A stretch of DNA of 6,122 nucleotides, taken from NCBI GenBank assembly GCA_900555225.1, contig USKL01000096.1, positions 1-6,122 on the forward strand. The letters run 5' to 3'. Shown here one piece after another: positions 1-5,508 of the stretch. Origin of the DNA: an uncultured Collinsella sp. (GTDB taxonomy: Bacteria; Actinomycetota; Coriobacteriia; Coriobacteriales; Coriobacteriaceae). The translations under genes were made by a program, and so were the position numbers. Position 1 is the first letter of the stretch. Each line of letters opens with the position of its first letter. Under the pieces are notes generated by a model. The model searched no databases, had not been told where the DNA came from, and worked only from the letters and a program-made list of their open reading frames with translations.

Positions 1-628
1 CGGCAAATTCGGGAGCGCCGACCTCGATCTCCTCGCGCCCCGCCATAAGCTCGCGCATCTTAGCGCAAAACGGCTCCTGCTCCCCCGCTTTAAACACCAA
101 ATGAATCGTCACGGCATCCGTGTAATCGGTATCCGAAACCTTGGCACCCGAATCCTGCGCCAAACGAAGCGCCTGCTCATACTGCGGATAGGTCACATGC
201 ACGTCAACAGGCACGACACTCGTCATCTCGACGATCTGCCCGGCCTCCTGAGCCGCAGCCACCGCCGCCTGCGTCGCCGCGGTATAGGCGCGCACCAAGC
301 CGCCAGGCCCCAATAGCGTGCCGCCAAAATAGCGCGTCACCACACAGCAAACATTTTTGAGCTCTGCACCGCGCAACACCTCGAGCGTCGGCATACCGCT
401 CGTGCGGCTCGGCTCACCGTCATCGCTCTGGCGCTCGCGTCCATCGACCAAAATACACGCGGGAACATTGTGCCGAGCGTCGTAATGACGCTTACGAACC
501 ATCTCGATAAAGGCATTCGCCTCATCCTCGGACTCAACATGGACCAGCTGGGCAATAAACCGGCTCTTGCGGTCCACAAACTCGCCCGAAGCCTCAATAT
601 TCGACTGCAGAGTAAAATAGCTGTCCAA
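1..628 (-). CDS. yigZ: YigZ/IMPACT (UPF0029) family protein, 3' end cut by window edge
   Basis: Reading the minus strand from a TTG at 628 gives 209 codons with no stop before the edge. The family is usually about 200-220 residues, so nearly the whole protein is present. The N-terminal IMPACT domain (about residues 16-125) shows KSRFIA near 21-26, the motif DDGEPSRTSGMP at 69-80 and RYFGGTLLGPGGLVRAY at 99-115. The C-terminal part (about 137-200) fits the ferredoxin-like DUF1949 domain. The usual DDGEPSGTAG has R and S substitutions here. The start is well bounded: an in-frame TGA lies at 640-638, and GAGGGG at 639-634 sits five bases before the TTG; a second TTG at 631 is too close to that site. 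The family is linked to translation control by homology to eukaryotic IMPACT; its exact bacterial role is not settled. The gene lies downstream of rnpB and two palindromic elements. Confidence 0.93.
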   Translation of the reverse strand, partial: MDSYFTLQSNIEASGEFVDRKSRFIAQLVHVESEDEANAFIEMVRKRHYDARHNVPACILVDGRERQSDDGEPSRTSGMPTLEVLRGAELKNVCCVVTRYFGGTLLGPGGLVRAYTAATQAAVAAAQEAGQIVEMTSVVPVDVHVTYPQYEQALRLAQDSGAKVSDTDYTDAVTIHLVFKAGEQEPFCAKMRELMAGREEIEVGAPEFA

Positions 629-668
629 CAAAGCCCCTCAACAACAAGCAAAGCAACAAACAGCCTCA

Positions 669-695
669 ATAATACGGCAAAGTCCGTACCGTTAA
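669..695 (-). promoter_or_regulatory. weak candidate promoter for the yigZ-family gene
   Basis: On the minus strand TTAACG (695-690) and TATTAT (674-669) are separated by 15 bases, shorter than the ideal 17. The spacer holds a small dyad, TACGG/CCGTA (673-677 and 684-688), which could be an operator or chance. Transcription could instead read through from rnpB, so this is tentative. Confidence 0.22.
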
Positions 696-742
696 CCCCG
701 ATAAAGAGAACGGCAACGCCAATGACCAACCAAAGACAGCGA

Positions 743-840
743 GACGGCGTCAGCTGAGTCGATTTGGCCCGAAAGAGGAGGGAGCACGCCTTATGGCGGC
801 GACCGACGAATGAGCGCCAAATCGGCCAGCTGACGCCGTC
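743..840. repeat. palindromic element copy C (structured RNA or REP-like repeat)
   Basis: A 14-bp perfect inverted repeat (743-756 with 827-840, GACGGCGTCAGCTG and its complement) encloses a 3x2 internal loop and a second perfect 9-bp stem (760-768 with 816-824, CGATTTGGC/GCCAAATCG). At the tip, GC, a bulged A (786), and CGCC (787-790) close a TTAT loop with GGCG and GC (795-800). The purine-rich flanks GAAAGAGGAGGG (771-782) and CCGACGAATGA (803-813) closely match copy B, while the lower stem is unrelated. No ORF with family resemblance or ribosome site was found here. The function is unknown; it lies between rnpB and the yigZ-family gene. Confidence 0.8.
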
Positions 841-844
841 GAAG

Positions 845-949
845 GCGAGAACCCGTCAGCGCGAGCAAGGTGCCTTGAAAGACGAGGGCATTGACCTTAT
901 GGTCATGCCCGAAGGCTTGAAAGGCAGATTGCCGCGCTGACGGGTTCGC
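845..949. repeat. palindromic element copy A (structured RNA or REP-like repeat)
   Basis: Perfect 13-bp outer arms AACCCGTCAGCGC (850-862) and its complement (934-946) are extended by GCG/CGC (845-847, 947-949) across an AG bulge. Inside are GCAA/TTGC (865-868, 929-932), an internal loop, GCCTT/AAGGC (872-876, 921-925), a purine-rich loop, GGGCAT/ATGCCC (886-891, 905-910), a bulged T (892), and GACC/GGTC (893-896, 901-904) around a TTAT loop. Sequence shared with copy B extends on the right into GCAGCGTC. It starts about 14 bases beyond the rnpB 3' end, in the direction of rnpB transcription, and may act as a 3' stabiliser or terminator, although no T-run follows. Confidence 0.88.
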
Positions 950-962
950 AGCGTCAACATAG

Positions 963-1328
963 TTGCCAAGTGGGCCTATAAGCCGGGTTCTGTCGTGAAC
1001 GGTCATTTATCTTGTCTGCACGTTACCGTGCAGCTCCACGCACGCTACCCGAACGCGGACCGGGCCGGCCCATAGCGTTCCTATTCGCGCTTGCTCCGGA
1101 TGGGGCTTGCCAAGCCGCCGTGTTGCCACGACGCTGGTGGTCTCTTACACCACCGTTTCAGCTTTTCCCTTTACGCCTTGCGGCGCAGGTGGGAGTCTTC
1201 TTTTCTGCGGCGCTTTCCGTCGGATCACTCCGCCCGGCCGTTAGCCGGCATCCCGCCCTCTGGAGCCCGGACTTTCCTCACGCGTGCTGCAAGCAGCACA
1301 TCGCGCGACCGTCTGGCCCACTCAGCAG
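963..1328 (-). ncRNA. rnpB: RNase P RNA, bacterial class A
   Basis: This is the catalytic RNA of RNase P, which removes 5' leaders from precursor tRNAs. On the minus strand the 5' universal region GAGGAAAGTCCGGGCTCCA occupies 1279-1261, and the 3' universal region AGAACCCGGCTTAT is at 992-979, preceded by AATGACCGTTCACGAC as in Escherichia coli M1 RNA. Helix P1 forms between 1326-1315 (GCTGAGTGGGCC) and 976-965 (GGCCCACTTGGC), 12 pairs including wobbles, which fixes both ends to within a few bases. A P3-type hairpin GTGCTG/CAGCAC lies at 1284-1299. The GGTGAAA..GTAAGAG..CACC region and the GGAGCAAG...AATAGG segment follow in class A order. The length of about 365 is typical. A promoter lies just upstream, and element A follows the 3' end. 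Confidence 0.97.
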
Positions 1329-1334
1329 TGCAAG

Positions 1335-1361
1335 AGTGTAGCACACCGTTGCCGCAGGCAA
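1335..1361 (-). promoter_or_regulatory. rnpB promoter
   Basis: On the minus strand TACACT (1340-1335) is preceded by TG one base further upstream, an extended -10 arrangement. TTGCCT (1361-1356) is a fair -35 at 15 bases; ATTGCC one base upstream gives 16. A start about 6-7 bases past the -10 would fall near 1329-1328, coinciding with the first base of helix P1. The -35 sits within a small dyad, TTGCC-GCA-GGCAA (1349-1361), which may be incidental. Confidence 0.55.
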
Positions 1362-1446
1362 TGGCACAACACAAGCGTTCGACACGATAAACCAAGAACC
1401 GCGCCATGCAGTACAATATGTTCGTCGATGGGCAACGTCGTCAGTC

Positions 1447-1539
1447 GAGACGCGGCCGCGCTCCGCACCCCTCCGTCTACTCGGTGCGTTCCCGCCTCCT
1501 CCCCGAGGCGGGATGTCGGCATTTTTTCATGCACCGACA
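1447..1539. other. GC-rich hairpin cluster in the rnpB-rpsA gap
   Basis: The 320-base gap between rnpB and rpsA holds no convincing ORF. It has four adjacent inverted repeats: GAG/CTC around the perfect palindrome CGCGGCCGCG (1447-1463), CGCACC/GGTGCG (1464-1469, 1483-1488), TCCCGCCTC/GAGGCGGGA (1490-1498, 1505-1513) and TGTCGG/CCGACA (1514-1519, 1534-1539). A T6 run lies at 1522-1527 on the plus strand, eight bases after the third stem, inside the fourth. On the plus strand a TACAAT box at 1412-1417 could start a transcript ending there, but no good -35 is present. I recognise no 6S, SRP or tmRNA signature. It may be an unrecognised RNA, a weak terminator, or merely GC-rich spacer. Confidence 0.35.
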
Positions 1540-1593
1540 ACCAAATAGCCTGTGGATGGCATGAGCAGCATCGTGCATCTCGGCACCAAATAC

Positions 1594-1627
1594 AAAAAGG
1601 GACCCGTCCATTACGGACGGATCCCTT
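1594..1627 (-). terminator. rho-independent terminator of rpsA
   Basis: The minus strand reads AAGGGATCCGTCC, a five-base loop, then GGACGGGTCCCTT, a 13-bp stem with one U-G wobble, followed by T5 (1598-1594). It starts 25 bases after the rpsA stop. The opposite side has no T-run, so it serves the minus strand only. Confidence 0.93.
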
Positions 1628-1651
1628 AAAACAAGTGATCGTCAAACCGAT

Positions 1652-2818
1652 TTACTCGGCGTCGGTCTCCTCGTCCTTCTTCTCGGAAGGCAGCGGGGTA
1701 ACCTCGATCTCGACGCCCAGAGTCTCAGCAGCGGACTTCATGGACAGAGAGATACGACGACGGTCGAGGTCGATCTCCATGACCTTGACCTGAACCTTGT
1801 CGCCCACGTGGGTAACCTGAGAAGGCTGGTCGACGTGCTTGTTGGCCATCTCGGAGATGTGCACCAGGCCCTCGATGCCCTCGCCCAGGTCGACGAAAGC
1901 GCCGAACGGGACAAGCTTGGTCACAGTGCCCTCGACGATAGCGCCGACGGGGTACTTCTTGACCAGTGCGCGCCACGGATCCTCGGTGGTCTGCTTGAGA
2001 CCGAGGGAGATGCGCTCGCGCTGCAGATCGACGTCGAGAACCTCGACCTCGACCTCCTGGCCGACCTTGACAACCTCGGAAGGATGATTGACGTGGTTCC
2101 AGGAGAGCTCGGAGATGTGGATGAGGCCATCGATACCGCCGAGGTCGACGAAGGCGCCGAAGTCGACGATGGAGGAAACGGTGCCCTGGAGACGCATGCC
2201 AGACTTGAGCTTGGACAGGATCTCGGAGCGCTCGGCCTTACGGGACTCCTCGAGCACGACGCGACGGGAGAGGACGACGTTGTTGCGGTTGCGGTCCATC
2301 TCGATGACGCGAGCCTCGATGCGGGTGCCCATGTAGGAGGTGAGGTCCTTGACACGACGGAGGTCGACGAGGGAAGCGGGCAGGAAGCCACGCAGGCCGA
2401 TGTCGAGGATCAGGCCGCCCTTAACAACCTCGATAACCTCGCCCTCGACGTTCTCGCCAGAGTTGAACTTCTCCTCGATGCGGTTCCAAGCACGCTCGTA
2501 CTCGGCACGCTTCTTGGACAGGACCAGACGACCGTCCTTGTCCTCCTTCTGGAGAACCAGAGCCTCGATGGGATCACCGAGTGCAACGATGTCTGCAGGG
2601 TTAGCGTCCTTTCGGATGGACAGCTCGCGGACCGGGATAACGCCCTCGGACTTGAATCCGATGTCAACGAGCACCTCGTCATGCTCGATCTTAACGACAG
2701 TGCCGTTAACGAGATCGCCCTCATCAAAGTCGGTAATCGTACCGTCGATGAGGTTGTTCATCTCCTCCTCGTTGACATCGTCAAGAGAGAAAATGGACGA
2801 GTTCTGAATCTCACTCAA
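1652..2818 (-). CDS. rpsA: 30S ribosomal protein S1 (four S1 domains)
   Basis: S1 binds mRNA at the ribosomal platform and helps load structured messages. The 388-residue product has four S1/OB-fold repeats at about 33-104, 120-186, 206-276 and 291-361. The last two carry the best-kept RNA-binding face (DFGAFVDLGGIDGLIHISELS and PFGAFVDLGEGIEGLVHISEM), then an acidic, charged tail ending DEETDAE. Escherichia coli S1 has six domains; four are usual in Gram-positive lineages, so this is not a truncation. The start is TTG at 2818 with AAAGGGG (2832-2826) seven bases upstream. An ATG at codon 20 (2761-2759) is preceded by GAGGAGGAG, but those bases encode the Glu run, and the N-terminal segment reads as coding, so TTG is preferred. 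A strong terminator follows, suggesting a single-gene transcript. The shine site may be hidden in a hairpin (see 2823-2847). Confidence 0.97.
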   Translation of the reverse strand: MSEIQNSSIFSLDDVNEEEMNNLIDGTITDFDEGDLVNGTVVKIEHDEVLVDIGFKSEGVIPVRELSIRKDANPADIVALGDPIEALVLQKEDKDGRLVLSKKRAEYERAWNRIEEKFNSGENVEGEVIEVVKGGLILDIGLRGFLPASLVDLRRVKDLTSYMGTRIEARVIEMDRNRNNVVLSRRVVLEESRKAERSEILSKLKSGMRLQGTVSSIVDFGAFVDLGGIDGLIHISELSWNHVNHPSEVVKVGQEVEVEVLDVDLQRERISLGLKQTTEDPWRALVKKYPVGAIVEGTVTKLVPFGAFVDLGEGIEGLVHISEMANKHVDQPSQVTHVGDKVQVKVMEIDLDRRRISLSMKSAAETLGVEIEVTPLPSEKKDEETDAE

Positions 2819-2822
2819 AGGT

Positions 2823-2847
2823 GGACCCCTTTCGAACTACGGGGCCC
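2823..2847 (-). promoter_or_regulatory. possible RBS-sequestering hairpin in rpsA leader
   Basis: On the minus strand GGGCCCC (2847-2841) can pair with GGGGTCC (2829-2823) as seven pairs including one G-U, across an 11-base loop containing TTCGAA. The 3' arm includes the GGGG of the rpsA ribosome site. The G-U would be an A-C mismatch on the other strand, so the fold suits the rpsA mRNA. S1 is known to repress its own translation in Escherichia coli; a role here is inference. Confidence 0.45.
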
Positions 2848-2949
2848 CGATTGCTAGGACCTACAGAAGGGTGCGACAAGCACACAACGTTTAGGAACAC
2901 TCGGGAGCCGACAGATACTAATGTGACGCTTATGCAATCACGTTCGTAT

Positions 2950-2978
2950 AGGTTACGGGGAAATGAGTTCGATTTCAA
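2950..2978 (-). promoter_or_regulatory. candidate rpsA promoter
   Basis: On the minus strand TTGAAA (2978-2973) and TAACCT (2955-2950) are spaced by 17 bases, giving a leader of roughly 125 bases. The -35 is good and the -10 poor. Another weak pair, TTGTCG with TAGCAA, lies nearer the gene, so the true start is uncertain. Confidence 0.3.
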
Positions 2979-2994
2979 GCGTGAACTGCGATTT

Positions 2995-3024
2995 TTTACT
3001 CGTGTGGAGACTTTTTCGTAATCT
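2995..3024 (+). promoter_or_regulatory. candidate promoter for the HAD hydrolase gene
   Basis: TTTACT (2995-3000) and TAATCT (3019-3024) are spaced by 18 bases, giving a leader of about 100 bases. GGAGAC (3006-3011) in the spacer is matched by GTCTCC (3036-3041) around the predicted start, a dyad that could be an operator. GTGACG with TATAGG (2923-2952) is a weaker upstream alternative. Confidence 0.35.
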
Positions 3025-3133
3025 TATGAACACACGTCTCCGCAACTTGACGATAACCAGCCAGGCATTCGGCTTTGGGGTAAAGTATCCGGAGCCAACG
3101 ACTCTAGATCAAATTTACGAGAAAGGTGCCCGC

Positions 3134-3892
3134 GTGCTCAAAGCAGTCGTTTTCGATATGGACGAGACGCTTCTCAGCATCAACCTCAACGCGTTCATCC
3201 TTCGCTATTTTAAGGACGTCTCTTCGATGCTCGCGGATATCGGGCGCCGCAGCCGCGGTGGCACGATGGCACGCCTCGGCACCATCCTGGTCGACCTCAA
3301 CGCCAATCGCCGCGGCGGCACGGACAACCGCACCAATCTTGAGTTTTACCAAGAAGAGGTCGAGCGCCGATGTGGCATCTGCCTCTCCGATCCCCTCATC
3401 TACGAGGCGTTTACCTACTACGACCGCGAGATACTTCCGTACAAGAACGACGATGTCATTAACGCCCACGCCATGCCGGGCGCGCACGCCGCGCTCCAGG
3501 CCGTACAGGACGCAGGGCTGCGTTGCGCGCTCTTTACCAACCCCAGCTTTCCGCAGGGGGCCATCGAGTGCCGCATGGGTTGGGGTGACCTGGCCGACGC
3601 CCCCTTTGAGCTCGTCACGCACATGGGTAACACCACCCGCTGCAAGCCCGATGCCACCTACTATCTAGAGCAACTTCAGGTGATGGGGCTCGAGCCGCAC
3701 GAGGTCCTTATGGTGGGCAACGATCCCAAACGCGACTTCCCGTCCCCCGATTGCGACATCCAAACCGCCTTTGTGGGCCAAGGCAAGCCCAGCCGAGCCA
3801 CCTGGCGCGGAACCATGGAAGATTTCGCCCACGACTTTAACGCCGTAATCGAGGCCTTCTACGAACACCAAATAGCCAACGAACTGTCATAG
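3134..3892 (+). CDS. HAD-superfamily hydrolase (phosphatase-like)
   Basis: The 252-residue product carries all four HAD motifs: DMDET at 8-12 (nucleophile D8, acid/base D10), TNPS at 135-138 (motif II Thr), K171 in CKPDATYY (motif III) and VGNDPKRDF at 194-202 (motif IV, D197 and D201). An alpha-helical cap of about 120 residues lies between motifs I and II, the C1-cap position. This predicts a Mg-dependent cytosolic phosphatase; the substrate cannot be read from sequence. The frame is open upstream to 2963, but the extra 57 residues resemble no HAD N-terminus. GTG at 3134 is seven bases after GAAAGG (3121-3126) and places the nucleophile at residue 8, as is typical. It is divergent from rpsA, convergent with the desulfidase gene, and probably monocistronic. 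Phosphoglycolate phosphatase-like and pyrimidine nucleotidase-like roles are both possible. Confidence 0.9.
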   Translation: MLKAVVFDMDETLLSINLNAFILRYFKDVSSMLADIGRRSRGGTMARLGTILVDLNANRRGGTDNRTNLEFYQEEVERRCGICLSDPLIYEAFTYYDREILPYKNDDVINAHAMPGAHAALQAVQDAGLRCALFTNPSFPQGAIECRMGWGDLADAPFELVTHMGNTTRCKPDATYYLEQLQVMGLEPHEVLMVGNDPKRDFPSPDCDIQTAFVGQGKPSRATWRGTMEDFAHDFNAVIEAFYEHQIANELS

Positions 3893-3939
3893 GACCCCTC
3901 GCCTCAAACAAAATAACGCCGCAGGTTGAGCATAAGTCA

Positions 3940-4043
3940 GCGAAAACGCCCCTAAGCGAGCAATGTGCCTTAAAAGAGGAGGGCATAGGCCTTCTGGCCA
4001 TGCCCGACGATTGAAAGGCAGATTGCCGCTTAGGGGCGTTTGC
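3940..4043. repeat. palindromic element copy B, overlapping the 3' end of the desulfidase gene
   Basis: Perfect 13-bp outer arms AACGCCCCTAAGC (3945-3957) and its complement (4028-4040) are extended by GCG/TGC (3940-3942, 4041-4043). Inside are GCAA/TTGC (3960-3963, 4023-4026), GCCTT/AAGGC (3967-3971, 4015-4019), GGGCAT/ATGCCC (3981-3986, 4000-4005), a bulged A (3987), and GGCC/GGCC (3988-3991, 3996-3999) around TTCT. The interior is largely identical to copy A, with differing but compensated arms. The right arm contains the stop codon of the minus-strand gene. Sitting between convergent genes, it could terminate or protect both transcripts. GTTTTC follows it on the minus strand, a poor T-run. 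Confidence 0.9.
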
Positions 4044-5349
4044 AGCGTCCGATCATGATGTTGAGGATCTCGACGTCGGTGTCCTTCATGCCCACGCGGC
4101 CCACGTAGCCCATGCTGGCGATTGTCTGCTCAACGGTATCCTGGATCAGGCCCTCGCCGGCGCGGAAGCCGCGACCTTGCATAGCCATATCGTGGCCCAG
4201 AATCGCCGCATCGACGGCAGCCGAGATCTTGGCGGCACAGCTCGCCTTGGCGCCGTCGCACACGATGCCGCCCACGTTACCGAGCGTATTCGAGACCGTC
4301 GCGCCAATCTGCTCGCGCGTGCCACCGCACAGCCAGGTAATCGCAGCGCCGGCGCCGCACGCGGCGCAAATAGCACCGCAAAACGCCGAGAGCGCACCAA
4401 TATAGCTCTTGATATGCACGGCGATAAGATCGGACAGCATCACGGCGCGCACCAGGCGCTCGTGGTCGCAGCGCAGGTACTCGGCATACTCCATGACGGG
4501 CAATGCGCAGGTAATGCCCTGATTGCCCGAGCCGCACACAATGGCGACCGGCAGCGCGCAACCGTTCATGCGGGCGTCGGACCCGGCGGCCGCACGGGCA
4601 CGGGCACGGCAGGCGACGTCATCGGCACGAGCACCCAGCAGCGTACGACCAACCTCGGCGCCCCAAGCGTGCGCAAGGCCCTCGGCACTGATTGCGCCAT
4701 TCAGCTCAATCTGACGCTCAACGGCAGCGCGGGCGTCCTCAATGTCACCGTCCTCGATAAAGTCGATGATGGACTCAATGCTCATAGGGGTATCGGCCTT
4801 ATCCGCCGCACGCTCGGCCACCACGCGCTCGGCGCAGGCGGCACACTCCCCCGCCGACTTGCCGCATACCGGAATACCATCGAGCGTATGGCACGTGACA
4901 TTAGTGTGGTGATCGGTAATCTCGACGACCGCGGTATGGCCCCCGGCCGTCGCAGTCACCTTGATGTAGAGGTTGGGCACACCTTCGACAAGCGACACAT
5001 CGCAGTAGCCGGCGTCGGCGAGGAGCTCGGCCACGCGAGCGCGGTCTTCATCGTTAACGCTCTCGAGCACCTCGAGTGCGCTCTTAGCGTCGCCGCCCAC
5101 GGCACCCAGCACGGCCGCGGCCTCAATACCGTGCATACCGCCCGAGTTGGGCACGGTCACGCTCTTGACGTTCTTGATGATGTTGCCCGAGCAGGCAACA
5201 TCCATATGCTCGGGCTCGCAACCGAGCGTCTGGCTCGCCAGCGCCGCTGCATAGGCAACGGCAATGGGCTCGGTACAGCCGAGCGCGCAGACAAGCTCGC
5301 GGTTCAAAACATCGCAGAACGCGGCATCACGAAGGGAATCGGCAGGCAT
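4030..5349 (-). CDS. L-cysteine desulfidase family protein (UPF0597 / YhaM-CyuA)
   Basis: Members convert L-cysteine to pyruvate, ammonia and sulfide using an oxygen-sensitive [4Fe-4S] cluster. The 439-residue product is the usual length (Escherichia coli CyuA is about 436). GCTEP at 24-28 places Cys25 where the archaeal CdsA ligand lies. C324, C364 (CDGAK) and C371 repeat the 40- and 7-residue spacing of the three other ligands I recall for Methanocaldococcus CdsA (282, 322, 329). SGN at 54-56 and GSGNQG at 273-278 are also family motifs. All expected cluster Cys are present, so activity is plausible. Databases often name such proteins 'serine dehydratase subunit alpha family'; that is a distant relation, though serine as substrate is not excluded. 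ATG at 5349 follows AGGAGA (5360-5355) by five bases. The last codons and stop lie in repeat B. Confidence 0.92.
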   Translation of the reverse strand: MPADSLRDAAFCDVLNRELVCALGCTEPIAVAYAAALASQTLGCEPEHMDVACSGNIIKNVKSVTVPNSGGMHGIEAAAVLGAVGGDAKSALEVLESVNDEDRARVAELLADAGYCDVSLVEGVPNLYIKVTATAGGHTAVVEITDHHTNVTCHTLDGIPVCGKSAGECAACAERVVAERAADKADTPMSIESIIDFIEDGDIEDARAAVERQIELNGAISAEGLAHAWGAEVGRTLLGARADDVACRARARAAAGSDARMNGCALPVAIVCGSGNQGITCALPVMEYAEYLRCDHERLVRAVMLSDLIAVHIKSYIGALSAFCGAICAACGAGAAITWLCGGTREQIGATVSNTLGNVGGIVCDGAKASCAAKISAAVDAAILGHDMAMQGRGFRAGEGLIQDTVEQTIASMGYVGRVGMKDTDVEILNIMIGRCKRP

Positions 5350-5385
5350 AGGTATCTCCTACTTGTATAACGGGCTGGGCTCTCA

Positions 5386-5415
5386 ATAATAATTAGCTCT
5401 TTTATTTGATAACAA
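5386..5415 (-). promoter_or_regulatory. promoter of the desulfidase gene, with dyad over the -35
   Basis: On the minus strand TTGTTA (5415-5410) and TATTAT (5391-5386) are spaced by 18 AT-rich bases, giving a leader of about 30 bases to the ATG. A dyad TTTGAT-N8-ATCAAA (5405-5424) covers the -35 and could bind a regulator. It resembles an FNR half-site pair, but FNR boxes have four central bases, not eight. Confidence 0.6.
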
Positions 5416-5508
5416 TGCATCAAAAACCGCAACCATGGTTCCGGCAGACGGCGCTCAAGCGCAAACTGACGGCATTCATTCACGAGAAGCCAGTCTTGTT
5501 GCCTGCTA

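Noticed and set aside
337..729. Minus-strand frame starting with a strongly hydrophobic stretch upstream of the yigZ-family gene
   Set aside because: The hydrophobic part comes from T-rich spacer, the rest overlaps the yigZ-family gene out of frame, and there is no ribosome site before the proposed start. A membrane-protein remnant is not excluded but is unsupported.
845..949. Element A as a simple rho-independent terminator of rnpB
   Set aside because: There is no T-run after the stem on the minus strand, and the internal loops and conserved tip are far more elaborate than a terminator needs.
743..949. CRISPR array
   Set aside because: The repeats are two long hairpins, adjacent and not identical, with no regular short repeat-spacer pattern and no cas genes.
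1012..1341. Plus-strand open frames of 99-109 codons
   Set aside because: They lie on the complement of rnpB, whose conserved sequence and structure explain this stretch.
1322..1645. 107-codon minus-strand frame in the rnpB-rpsA gap
   Set aside because: It runs through the rpsA terminator and the rnpB promoter, is Cys/Arg-rich and has no recognisable domain.
1808..2857. 349-codon open frame on the plus strand opposite rpsA
   Set aside because: It is the antisense shadow of a GC-rich gene with biased third positions; the product is a low-complexity L/D/V/E-rich string with no family resemblance and no ribosome site.
4177..5370. 397-codon open frame on the plus strand opposite the desulfidase gene
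   Set aside because: Antisense shadow again; the real gene has the family motifs, a good ribosome site and a promoter.
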